NCBI GenBank assembly: GCA_030043395.1
Contig: JASHXW010000395.1
Span: forward strand, 1-5,726
Length of the DNA: 5,726 nucleotides
Direction: 5' to 3'
Source: Streptosporangiaceae bacterium
GTDB lineage: Bacteria > Actinomycetota > Actinomycetes > Streptosporangiales > Streptosporangiaceae
Shown here piece by piece: positions 1 to 5,726 of the stretch. A program made the position numbers and the translations under genes. The notes below the pieces were generated by a model. That model worked only from the letters and a program-made list of their open reading frames with translations. It searched no databases and was not told where the DNA came from. The stretch's first letter is position 1; each line of letters begins with the position of its first letter.

Positions 1-1638
1 CGCGGCGTGCACCCCGGCTTGCCTGATCAGCCCTTCGAGGCCGCGCGCCGTGTCGAGTACCTGCTTGACCTCGGCCTCGGCCTCGTACAGCCCCCTGACC
101 TCGCCGGCCTCGCCATAGCGCGGGTTGGCGGGATCGAAGACGCCGCTCAGCGGCAGGTCCTTGCCGAGCACGGGAGGCGGGAAAGCCTTGGTGATCCGGT
201 CGCCGAGCGCGTAGGGGAATCCAAGCACCCGAGCGGAGTCCTTGACCGCGGCCTTGGCCTTGATCGTGCCGTAGGTGATGATCTGGGCTACCCGGTCCTC
301 GCCGTACTTCTCCGTCACGTACCGGATCACGTCGCCGCGCCTGCGCTCGTCGAAGTCGATGTCGATGTCAGGCATCGAGATTCGCTCGGGGTTGAGGAAC
401 CGCTCGAACATCAGCGCGAAGGCGATCGGGTCGAGGTCGGTGATGCCCAGCGCGTAGGAGACGATCGAGCCAGCCGCCGAGCCACGGCCTGGCCCGACCC
501 TGAAGCCGTTGCGCTTGGCCCACATGATGAAGTCCGAGACGACCAGGAAGTACCCGCAGAATCCCATCTGCTCGATGATGCCGATCTCGTACTCGGCCCG
601 CTTCTTGCGCTCCTCGTCGTAACCGCCGGGGAACCTGCGGTCCATGCCGGCCCATACTTCCTTGGCGAACCAGCTCTGCTCGGTCTCCCCTGCCGGCAGC
701 GGGAACTGCGGCATGAGGCTGGACTTCGCGAACTCGACATTGGCCCGCTCGGCGATCACCAGGGTGTTGTCGCAGCCGGACTGCCACTCCTCGTCGTCGC
801 TGACCGCCCGCATCTCCGCTGGGCTCTTCACGTAGTAGCTGTGGCCCTCCAGCCTGAAGCGGTCGGGATCGGCCATGTTCGTCCCGGTCTGCACGCACAG
901 CAGCACTTCGTGCGATTGCGCGTCCTCGGGTTTGGTGTAGTGCAGGTCGTTCGTGACCAGGTACGGCAGCGACAGCTCCCTGGCGATCCGGCGCAGGTCC
1001 TCGCGGGTGCGCCGCTCGACGTCGAGGTTGTGGTCCATCAGCTCGACGAAGAAGTTGTCCGGGCCGAAGATGTCGCGCAACTCGGCGGCTGCCGCCCTGG
1101 CCTGCTCGTACTGGCCGAGCCGCAGCCTGGTCTGCACGACACCGCCGGGGCAGCCTGTCGTGCCGATCAGCCCGTCGCTGTAGCGGGCGAGTAGCTCGAT
1201 GTCCATCCGCGGATTGCGGAAGTAGCCTTCGATCGAGGCGAGCGAGGACAGCCGGAAAAGGTTGTACATGCCTGCCGTCGTCTCGGCCAGCAGGGTCATG
1301 TGGGTATAGGCGCCTGCCCCGGAGACGTCATCGTCCTTCTGCGCCGGGCTCCCCCACCGTACTGGCTGCTTGAGCGCGCGGTGCTCGGGAGCTACGTAGG
1401 CCTCAGTGCCGATGATCGGCTTGATGCCAGCTGCGCGCGCCTTCTTCCAGAAGTCGTAGGCGCCGTAGACATTGCCGTGGTCGGTGATCGCGATCGCGTC
1501 CATGCCGTTGCGGTCGCATTCGGCGAACAAGTCGTCCAGCCTGGCCGCGCCGTCCAGCATGGAGTACTCGGTATGCACGTGCAGGTGCGCGAACCCGTCT
1601 CGCCGCCGGGTGGTGGACCGCGCCTGCACAGCCGCCAT
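1..1638 (-). CDS. dnaE: DNA polymerase III subunit alpha, DnaE1 type (N-terminal 546 residues; 3' end beyond window)
   Basis: This is the catalytic subunit of the replicative DNA polymerase; it copies chromosomal DNA in the cytoplasm with the beta clamp and clamp loader. The ATG at 1638 follows AAGGAGG (1654-1648) with a 9-nt gap. Residues 18-233 form the PHP domain: HLHVHTEYSMLDG at 18-30, TDHGN at 52-56, GTEAY at 77-81, YTH at 111-113, TGC at 161-163 and NDLH at 230-233. All nine metal ligands known from Mycobacterium tuberculosis DnaE1 have counterparts (H20, H22, D29, H54, E79, H113, C163, D231, H233), so PHP 3'-5' proofreading is probably intact. The palm begins with PGRGSAAGS from 383, then PDIDIDFDERRRG from 423, where D426 and D428 match two catalytic aspartates of E. 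coli DnaE. The third catalytic Asp, the beta-binding and OB regions lie past the edge. Full relatives are near 1,180 residues. The sequence follows mycobacterial DnaE1 closely, so it is the main polymerase, not the mutagenic DnaE2. Confidence 0.97.
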   Translation of the reverse strand, partial: MAAVQARSTTRRRDGFAHLHVHTEYSMLDGAARLDDLFAECDRNGMDAIAITDHGNVYGAYDFWKKARAAGIKPIIGTEAYVAPEHRALKQPVRWGSPAQKDDDVSGAGAYTHMTLLAETTAGMYNLFRLSSLASIEGYFRNPRMDIELLARYSDGLIGTTGCPGGVVQTRLRLGQYEQARAAAAELRDIFGPDNFFVELMDHNLDVERRTREDLRRIARELSLPYLVTNDLHYTKPEDAQSHEVLLCVQTGTNMADPDRFRLEGHSYYVKSPAEMRAVSDDEEWQSGCDNTLVIAERANVEFAKSSLMPQFPLPAGETEQSWFAKEVWAGMDRRFPGGYDEERKKRAEYEIGIIEQMGFCGYFLVVSDFIMWAKRNGFRVGPGRGSAAGSIVSYALGITDLDPIAFALMFERFLNPERISMPDIDIDFDERRRGDVIRYVTEKYGEDRVAQIITYGTIKAKAAVKDSARVLGFPYALGDRITKAFPPPVLGKDLPLSGVFDPANPRYGEAGEVRGLYEAEAEVKQVLDTARGLEGLIRQAGVHAA

Positions 1639-1647
1639 GAAGCACCG

Positions 1648-1654
1648 CCTCCTT
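1648..1654 (-). promoter_or_regulatory. Ribosome binding site of dnaE
   Basis: Reads AAGGAGG on the minus strand, 9 nt before the ATG at 1638. It is a near-perfect anti-16S match and fixes the dnaE start. Two minus-strand ATGs just upstream (at 1661 and 1645) open other frames and give proteins without family features. Confidence 0.85.
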
Positions 1655-1659
1655 CAGGC

Positions 1660-1665
1660 ACGCTA
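1660..1665 (-). promoter_or_regulatory. Possible -10 element for dnaE
   Basis: Minus-strand TAGCGT fits the TAGNNT-like -10 hexamers common in actinobacteria and would place transcription start about 15 nt before the dnaE ATG. I see no convincing -35 at 16-19 nt. dnaE may instead be read from the upstream operon, since the gap to rluD is only about 100 nt. Confidence 0.25.
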
Positions 1666-1708
1666 CCGCCCGCGCGCGGTCAGCCGGTGACAGTCGACCC
1701 TACGCCAA

Positions 1709-1736
1709 GGCGCGCGGATAGGCCCATGGACGCGCC
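1709..1736 (-). terminator. Weak inverted repeat downstream of rluD
   Basis: Arms GGCGCG and CGCGCC (plus-strand coordinates 1709-1714 and 1731-1736) are separated by 16 nt, starting 4 nt after the rluD stop codon. There is no T-run, and such 6-bp GC repeats are frequent by chance in this DNA, so termination is only a possibility. Confidence 0.2.
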
Positions 1737-1739
1737 GGC

Positions 1740-2678
1740 CTAGGATTCGGCAGCGAGAACCTCGAGCGAGCGAGCCAGATCGGCCGGGTACGCGCTGTCG
1801 AATTCGACCCGCCGGCCGTCGTCCGGATGGGCGAAACCCAGCCTGACGGCATGCAGCCATTGCCGGCTCAGGCCGAGCCTGGCGGCCAGCACGGGGTCCG
1901 CGCCGTAGAGCCGGTCGCCGACGCACGGATGCCGTACGGCAGCCATGTGCACCCTGATCTGGTGGGTCCGGCCCGTTTCCAGCTTGATCTCGGTCATGCT
2001 GGCAGCGCGGAAGGCCTCCAGCGTGTCGTAGTGCGTGACGGACGGCCTGCCGTCGGCGACGACGGCGAACCTGCCGTCTCCTGACGGGTGCCGCGCGATC
2101 GGCGCGTCGATGGTGCCCCGCAGCGGGTCGGGGTGGCCCTGGACCAGCGCGTGGTACACCTTGTCCACCTCGCGATCCCGGAAGGCCTGCTTGAGCACGC
2201 TGTAGGCCCGCTCGCTCTTAGCGACCACCATGAGCCCGGTCGTGTTCGCGTCCAGCCGATGCACGATCCCCTGCCGCTCGGCGGCTCCGCTCGTGGCGAT
2301 CTGGTGACCGCCGGCCAGCAAGCCAGCCAGCACGGTTGGCCCGGTCCAGCCGACCGTCGGGTGCGCGGCGACGCCGGCTGGCTTGTCGACCACCACGATG
2401 TCGGCGTCCTCGAAGATCACCGCAAGCCCGGGCACCGGCTCGGGCCGCGGTGCGGCAGGCGCCGGGGCGGCTGGTGGCAGCGTCACGTCCAGCCACTCGC
2501 CAGCCGGCACCCGGTCCGACTTGCCCGCGGGCCTGCCGCCGACCAGCACAGCGCCGTCGGCGATCAGCTCGGCCGCGCGGGTGCGCGACAGTCCGAACAT
2601 CCTCGCGATCGCTGCGTCTAGGCGCTCGCCGTCGAGTCCGTCTGGCACCGGCACCCGGCGCTGGACGGCCGAGCTCAC
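1740..2678 (-). CDS. rluD: RluD-family 23S rRNA pseudouridine synthase
   Basis: A 312-residue RNA pseudouridine synthase of the RluA/RluD family. Family members isomerise uridines in 23S rRNA, RluD acting on helix 69 (positions 1911, 1915 and 1917 in E. coli). An S4-like RNA-binding domain covers roughly residues 15-68 ([19 protein letters not shown] from 17). A proline/alanine-rich linker (69-83) leads to the catalytic domain, with [11 protein letters not shown] (97-107) and [11 protein letters not shown] (140-150). D143 is the predicted catalytic aspartate. The conserved [12 protein letters not shown] motif lies in the C-terminal third. The start is GTG at 2678, whose GTGA overlaps the TGA of lspA, suggesting translational coupling; GTG codons at residues 9 and 11 are possible later starts. 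Length is normal (about 305-325). The exact target uridines cannot be read from sequence. Confidence 0.93.
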   Translation of the reverse strand: MSSAVQRRVPVPDGLDGERLDAAIARMFGLSRTRAAELIADGAVLVGGRPAGKSDRVPAGEWLDVTLPPAAPAPAAPRPEPVPGLAVIFEDADIVVVDKPAGVAAHPTVGWTGPTVLAGLLAGGHQIATSGAAERQGIVHRLDANTTGLMVVAKSERAYSVLKQAFRDREVDKVYHALVQGHPDPLRGTIDAPIARHPSGDGRFAVVADGRPSVTHYDTLEAFRAASMTEIKLETGRTHQIRVHMAAVRHPCVGDRLYGADPVLAARLGLSRQWLHAVRLGFAHPDDGRRVEFDSAYPADLARSLEVLAAES

Positions 2679-3304
2679 GCTCCGTCGCCGTCCTGCTGAT
2701 CGCGCTCGGCGTCACCGGGCTTGCCGACACCATCGCCGTCGGCCTTAGCCTGGGCAGAGCTCGTGGCCGGGAGCCCGCGCGTCCCGTCGATACGGACGTT
2801 CATCAGCGCCATGAACACGGCAAGCACGCCGCCGCACACGATGCAGGAGTCGGCGACGTTGAAGGTCGGCCAGTGCGGAAGCATGATCCAGTCGACGACC
2901 CAGCCGCGGAACGGGCCAGGAGAGCGGAAGATGCGGTCGACCAGGTTGCCGGTCGCTCCGCCGAGCAGCAGGCCGAGCGTGATGGCCCAGCCCACGCTGC
3001 GGATCTGCCGTGAGGTCCGCACGATGAACACGACGACCCCGACCGCGATCGCCGAGAACAGCACGGTGGTAGACGGTCCGCCGATGCTGAACGCAGCTCC
3101 CGGATTGCGAGTCTCGGTCAGCATCAGGAAGTTGCCGATGACGTGGACATCCGGGCGATTGGTCAGGGTGGCGACCACGATGACCTTGGTGACGATGTCG
3201 GTGGCGAGCACGACCACAGCGATGGCAAGCAGCAGGACGACCCTCGGGCGGGGTGCCTGCTGACCACGCGCGGCCGGGTCCTCTTCGCGGTCGCTCTCGG
3301 TCAC
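2675..3304 (-). CDS. lspA: Lipoprotein signal peptidase (signal peptidase II)
   Basis: A membrane aspartyl protease that removes the signal peptide from diacylglyceryl-modified prolipoproteins, acting after Lgt. The 209-residue protein has four predicted membrane segments, at about 21-47, 79-95, 104-124 and 152-170. Family motifs are DIVTK (36-40), NPGAAFS (67-73), GNLVDR (119-124) and FNVADS (148-153). D123 and D152 are the predicted catalytic pair. I chose GTG at 3304: AAGG lies 5 nt upstream, and it starts 17 nt after the preceding TraR-like gene's stop. The same frame is open further upstream to an ATG at 3421, but that would overlap the TraR-like gene by 100 bp. A charged N-terminal stretch (residues 3-21) and a hydrophilic tail rich in Gly, Asp and Ala (173-209) follow an actinobacterial pattern; the tail is also the DNA that leads into rluD. 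Confidence 0.95.
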   Translation of the reverse strand: MTESDREEDPAARGQQAPRPRVVLLLAIAVVVLATDIVTKVIVVATLTNRPDVHVIGNFLMLTETRNPGAAFSIGGPSTTVLFSAIAVGVVVFIVRTSRQIRSVGWAITLGLLLGGATGNLVDRIFRSPGPFRGWVVDWIMLPHWPTFNVADSCIVCGGVLAVFMALMNVRIDGTRGLPATSSAQAKADGDGVGKPGDAERDQQDGDGA

Positions 3305-3321
3305 GACAACCTTGTTCCCGG

Positions 3322-3741
3322 TCAGTGACGTTCCTCCCGCTGCTTGCACTTCACGCACAGGGTGGCCCGTGGAAAAGCCTGGAGACGGGCCTTGCCGATC
3401 GGCTCGCCGCATGACTCGCACGAACCGTAGGTGCCCGCATCGATGCTGGCCATGGCCCGCTCGGTCTGGGTGAGAAGCTCTCGTGCGTTGTAGGTCAGCG
3501 AGAGCTCATGCTCCCGCTCGTAAGCCTTCGCCCCGACATCTGCCTGATCGTCGCCAGCGTCGCTCACCGAGTCCCCGAGCCGGTCAGCGATGTCTAGCTC
3601 GGCCCGGTCGATTTCCGCCTGCAACTCGGCCGCTTCCTCGGCGAGCTGCCAGCGCACCTTGGCGATCTCGGCACGTGTCCAGCGCCGCTCGCCCTCCCGC
3701 ACCGGGAAGTCAGCGGCACCTGATTGCGCGGCCGCGGTCAT
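3322..3741 (-). CDS. TraR/DksA family C4 zinc-finger protein
   Basis: A 139-residue protein of the TraR/DksA family, whose members bind the RNA polymerase secondary channel and alter transcription initiation, often with ppGpp. Residues about 23-100 are mostly helical and charged, consistent with the two-helix coiled coil. The turn is acidic (DSVSDAGDDQADVG, 57-70) but lacks the exact DxxDA tip of E. coli DksA. The zinc finger is C108-x2-C111 and C129-x2-C132, with GEPIGKARLQAFPRATLC between the pairs, typical of the family. The ATG at 3741 has GGGAGG (3754-3749) 7 nt before it. It is the first gene of the leftward block and lies 17 nt from lspA, as in Streptomyces, where a DnaK-suppressor-like gene lies between ileS and lspA. 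Whether it acts like DksA is not shown by sequence. Confidence 0.9.
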   Translation of the reverse strand: MTAAAQSGAADFPVREGERRWTRAEIAKVRWQLAEEAAELQAEIDRAELDIADRLGDSVSDAGDDQADVGAKAYEREHELSLTYNARELLTQTERAMASIDAGTYGSCESCGEPIGKARLQAFPRATLCVKCKQREERH

Positions 3742-3748
3742 CGCCTGA

Positions 3749-3754
3749 CCTCCC
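3749..3754 (-). promoter_or_regulatory. Ribosome binding site of the TraR/DksA-like gene
   Basis: Minus-strand GGGAGG inside GAGGGAGGT, 7 nt before the ATG at 3741. It supports that start. Confidence 0.8.
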
Positions 3755-3762
3755 TCGGCGCA

Positions 3763-3789
3763 GTACTAACGATGATCTTGAGTTGACAA
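3763..3789 (-). promoter_or_regulatory. Candidate promoter of the traR-lspA-rluD block
   Basis: On the minus strand TTGTCA (3789-3784) is a good -35 match, followed after 15 nt by TAGTAC (3768-3763) as a weak -10. Spacing is short of the ideal 17. Predicted transcription would start about 15 nt before the ATG at 3741. The same bases read on the plus strand give a perfect TTGACA at 3783-3788, so the two divergent units could share a control site. Confidence 0.35.
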
Positions 3790-3855
3790 GCGTCACCGGA
3801 GGATAAGTGCTGAGCGGGGCGATTCGCAAACACCCTGGCGGTGCTGGGCTGCCGC

Positions 3856-3868
3856 GGGCCACCGGCCC
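3856..3868. repeat. Short GC hairpin upstream of the IleRS-like gene
   Basis: GGGCC and GGCCC form a perfect 5-bp stem with loop ACC, ending 8 nt before a TATGAT element. It occupies the place where a -35 box would be sought. Function unknown; it could be chance in GC-rich DNA. Confidence 0.3.
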
Positions 3869-3876
3869 TGCCTCGT

Positions 3877-3882
3877 TATGAT
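3877..3882 (+). promoter_or_regulatory. Probable -10 element of the IleRS-like gene
   Basis: TATGAT differs from the consensus TATAAT at one base and stands out in GC-rich surroundings. It lies 35 nt before the ATG at 3918, giving a 5' leader of roughly 29 nt. No -35 hexamer is visible at the right distance, so it would be a weak-35 or activator-dependent promoter. The leader is too short for a T-box riboswitch if this is the only promoter. Confidence 0.45.
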
Positions 3883-3917
3883 CGTGGAGCTTGCGCGGGG
3901 GCTCAACGGGGGTGCGC

Positions 3918-5726
3918 ATGACGGCGCCAGGTGCTGACTTGCCGTCCCCGCCTGACCTAGTGGCGATCGACCACGCGATCGCGGCACGCTGGGCAGCGAA
4001 CCGCGTCCAGGCCAGATCGCAGGCCCGGCCGCGGGCCGGGCCGCAGTGGATCTGCGTCGCAGCGCCGCCCGCAGCTAGCGGAATGCCTGGCATCCACCAC
4101 GTGCCCGCGACAGCGATGCGCGACTTGCACCAGCGGATGCGGACCATGCAGGGCTATGACGTCTCGCGCCCCCAGGGCTGGGATGGTCACGGGCTGGCTG
4201 TCGAGGTCGCGGTTGAGCGGGAACTCGGCCTTTGCGGCGCGCGGGACATCGAGTCTTACGGCGAGGACCAGTTCACCGCGCGCTGCCGGGAGTCGGCTCT
4301 GCGGCACGCTGGCGCGTTGTCCGAGCTGAGCAGCAGGCTCGGGGACTGGGCCGTCCAGCCTGCCGCCTGCCGCACGCTGGACACCAGCTCCGTCGAGGCG
4401 GTCTGGGCCTCGCTGCACCTGGCGCATGAAGCCGGCCTGCTGCACCGGGTTGAGCGGATTACCCCGTACTGTCCGCGCTGCCTGACGCCACTCGGTGACA
4501 ACGACATGGCTCATCAGACCGTGCTCAAGAAGATCAGCGGCCATTCGGTGACCGTGCGGTTCAGGTTGCGCACACTGCCCGACGGCGTCAGCCCGCTCCT
4601 GCATGGGGCTGACCTTCTGGCCTCGACATCCCGGCCGTGGACCCTGACAGCCAACGCTGCCGTCGCCGTGCACCCGCATCGCAGCTACGCCCTGGCGCGC
4701 CGCGCCGGGCACGACGACCGGGTCATCGTCGCCGAGGCTGCCGTCGCCCGGGTGCTCGGCGAGGACTGGCACGTCGCCGCGCGGATCCGTGGCGCTGACC
4801 TCGTCGACGCCACCTACACCCCGCCGCTGATACAGCCGACCTGGGGATCACAGCTGGGAGGGCACTTTGTTATTCCTGGATATTTCGTGACTGCCGAGGG
4901 CGGCACTGGCCTTGCGCACGTTGCCCCGGCATACGGCGCGGAGGACCTGGAAGCCGCTCGCTCTTACGGACTGCCGGTCATCGACCCGATCGGGCCCGAC
5001 GGGCGCTTCGACCCAGGGGTGCCGATCGTGGGCGAAGCTTTCTTCACCGATGCCAGCCAGATCCTGGTCGCGGCGCTCGCCGATCGAGGGCTGGTGTTCG
5101 CCGAACGGAGTACCGAGCGCGGCTATCCGCACTGCCGGCGGTGCGGTACTGCGCTGCTCGCCCGGGCGCTGCCCGCCTGGTACCTGCGCAGGCCGAGCGG
5201 CGTCGATCTCCCTCCTGGGCCGCACACCAAGGGAGCTAGCGGCGCCGCCGGCCGCAGTTCCGCATCCTGGAGCGAGCGGGACGCGCCGACGGCGCGAGCT
5301 GAACGCGGGCGCCAGAACGGCCGGGCGGCCGGTGGAGCTGACTGGATGCTGTCCCGCACCAGGTACTGGGGCACGCCCCTGCCGCTGTGGGAGTGCGAGC
5401 TCGGCCACATGACCTGCGTGGCATCGCTGCGCCACCTGTCGGAGCTGGCCGGGCGCGACCTGTCAAGGCTAGATCCCCATCGGCCTGCTATCGACCAGGT
5501 CATGATCGTTTGCCCGAAATGCGGAGGATCCGGACGGCGGGTTCCGGACGTCGTGGATAGCGGCTACGACGCGGCGGTGCTGCCGCTCACTCAAGCCGGC
5601 GCCATGACGAGCGCCGACCCTGCGATTCCGGAACGGCACGCCGCGCACTTCGCCGCGACGATCACCCCGGCTGGCGACCAGGCCTCCGACTGGCTCAGCG
5701 CAGTGGCGACAGTCAGCGGGTTGGTG
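3918..5726 (+). CDS. Diverged isoleucyl-tRNA synthetase-like protein, type 2, GxHH signature (N-terminal 603 residues; 3' end beyond window)
   Basis: Class I tRNA synthetase-like protein, related to Streptomyces-type IleRS (which charges tRNA-Ile and edits valine). Family marks in order: SGMPGIHH (54-61, the HIGH site), GWDGHGLAVE (87-96), YCPRC, PWTLTANAAVAVHP from 240, HVAPAYGAED (334-343) in the CP1 editing domain, YPHCRRCGT (403-411), DWMLSRTRYWGTPLPLW from 475, a CPKC pair (532-535) and DQ (587-588). Many usual residues are changed. The threonines before PWTL read T-S-R; D-x-W-[YF]-D-S-G reads DSGYDAA (547-553); QTRGWF reads QASDWL (588-593); EGPPxANG reads AAPPAASG. Residues 425-474 are low-complexity and resemble nothing in IleRS. 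KMSKS would fall about 20-25 codons past the edge. The ATG at 3918 has a poor ribosome binding site (GGGGGT); TTG 3891 and GTG 3912 are in-frame alternatives, bounded by a stop at 3879. The frame is unbroken. I infer a diverged paralogue of doubtful charging activity; a functional but unusual IleRS or a young pseudogene remain possible. Confidence 0.85.
   Translation, partial: MTAPGADLPSPPDLVAIDHAIAARWAANRVQARSQARPRAGPQWICVAAPPAASGMPGIHHVPATAMRDLHQRMRTMQGYDVSRPQGWDGHGLAVEVAVERELGLCGARDIESYGEDQFTARCRESALRHAGALSELSSRLGDWAVQPAACRTLDTSSVEAVWASLHLAHEAGLLHRVERITPYCPRCLTPLGDNDMAHQTVLKKISGHSVTVRFRLRTLPDGVSPLLHGADLLASTSRPWTLTANAAVAVHPHRSYALARRAGHDDRVIVAEAAVARVLGEDWHVAARIRGADLVDATYTPPLIQPTWGSQLGGHFVIPGYFVTAEGGTGLAHVAPAYGAEDLEAARSYGLPVIDPIGPDGRFDPGVPIVGEAFFTDASQILVAALADRGLVFAERSTERGYPHCRRCGTALLARALPAWYLRRPSGVDLPPGPHTKGASGAAGRSSASWSERDAPTARAERGRQNGRAAGGADWMLSRTRYWGTPLPLWECELGHMTCVASLRHLSELAGRDLSRLDPHRPAIDQVMIVCPKCGGSGRRVPDVVDSGYDAAVLPLTQAGAMTSADPAIPERHAAHFAATITPAGDQASDWLSAVATVSGLV

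Noticed and set aside
7..1194. Plus-strand 395-codon open frame antisense to dnaE
   Set aside because: It lies wholly opposite a clear DnaE reading frame, its translation has no family motifs, and long antisense frames are routine in high-GC DNA with strong third-position bias.
2336..3013. Plus-strand 225-codon open frame across rluD and lspA
   Set aside because: Arg/Ala/Pro-rich translation typical of shadow frames; both underlying minus-strand genes have complete motif sets.
3305..3421. N-terminal extension of LspA starting at ATG 3421
   Set aside because: It would overlap the TraR/DksA zinc-finger coding region by 100 bp and adds residues absent from the family; GTG 3304 has a ribosome binding site at good spacing.
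4089..4100. GIHH read as a destroyed HIGH motif proving pseudogene status
   Set aside because: GxHH is a natural variant in type-2 IleRS, so this site alone is not evidence of decay; the case for divergence rests on the other altered motifs.
3957..4772. Minus-strand 271-codon open frame antisense to the IleRS-like gene
   Set aside because: The plus strand shows IleRS motifs throughout; the minus-strand product has no recognisable domain or ribosome binding site and looks like a GC-bias shadow.
1..5726. Mobile element, CRISPR array, tRNA or rRNA gene
   Set aside because: No transposase or integrase motifs, no direct repeats with spacers, and no tRNA- or rRNA-like sequence were seen; nearly all the window is occupied by the five genes.

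Overview
The window is high-GC DNA with strong third-position G/C bias, GTG starts and purine-rich ribosome binding sites. Gene content and protein motifs point to an actinomycete (Actinomycetota), probably nearer the Streptomyces/Streptosporangium side than the mycobacteria, because the isoleucyl-tRNA synthetase-like protein has Streptomyces-type signatures. I cannot name a genus.

Layout: positions 1-3741 hold a leftward block, in transcription order a TraR/DksA-type zinc-finger gene (3741-3322), lspA (3304-2675), rluD (2678-1740) and the first 546 codons of dnaE (1638-1, running off the left edge). The first three are closely packed: a 17-nt gap, then a 4-nt GTGA overlap. dnaE follows after about 100 nt with its own strong ribosome binding site. 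A 176-nt divergent intergenic region (3742-3917) separates this block from a rightward gene, an IleRS-like protein (3918 to the right edge, 603 codons seen, 3' end missing).

The block combines lipoprotein maturation (LspA), 23S rRNA pseudouridylation (RluD), a probable RNA-polymerase-binding regulator (TraR/DksA) and the replicative polymerase (DnaE). Clustering of ileS, traR, lspA, rluD and dnaE matches the actinobacterial neighbourhood as I remember it from Streptomyces and Mycobacterium, so most of the window is ordinary core genome.

The exception is the IleRS-like gene. It sits where housekeeping ileS is expected and is uninterrupted, but it is divergently transcribed and lacks many residues usually invariant in IleRS. 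Its HIGH signature reads GIHH, the swapped GxHH form known from some type-2 IleRS enzymes and linked to mupirocin hyper-resistance, so that change alone is not decay. However, the editing threonines, the D-x-W-[YF]-D-S-G motif, the Q-T-R-G-W-F motif, the E-G-P-P-x-A-N-G loop and the segment before the D-W-x-L-S-R block are altered or replaced. I read it as a diverged paralogue (repurposed, a resistance form, or an early pseudogene) rather than a normal housekeeping IleRS. It is the main object of interest here.
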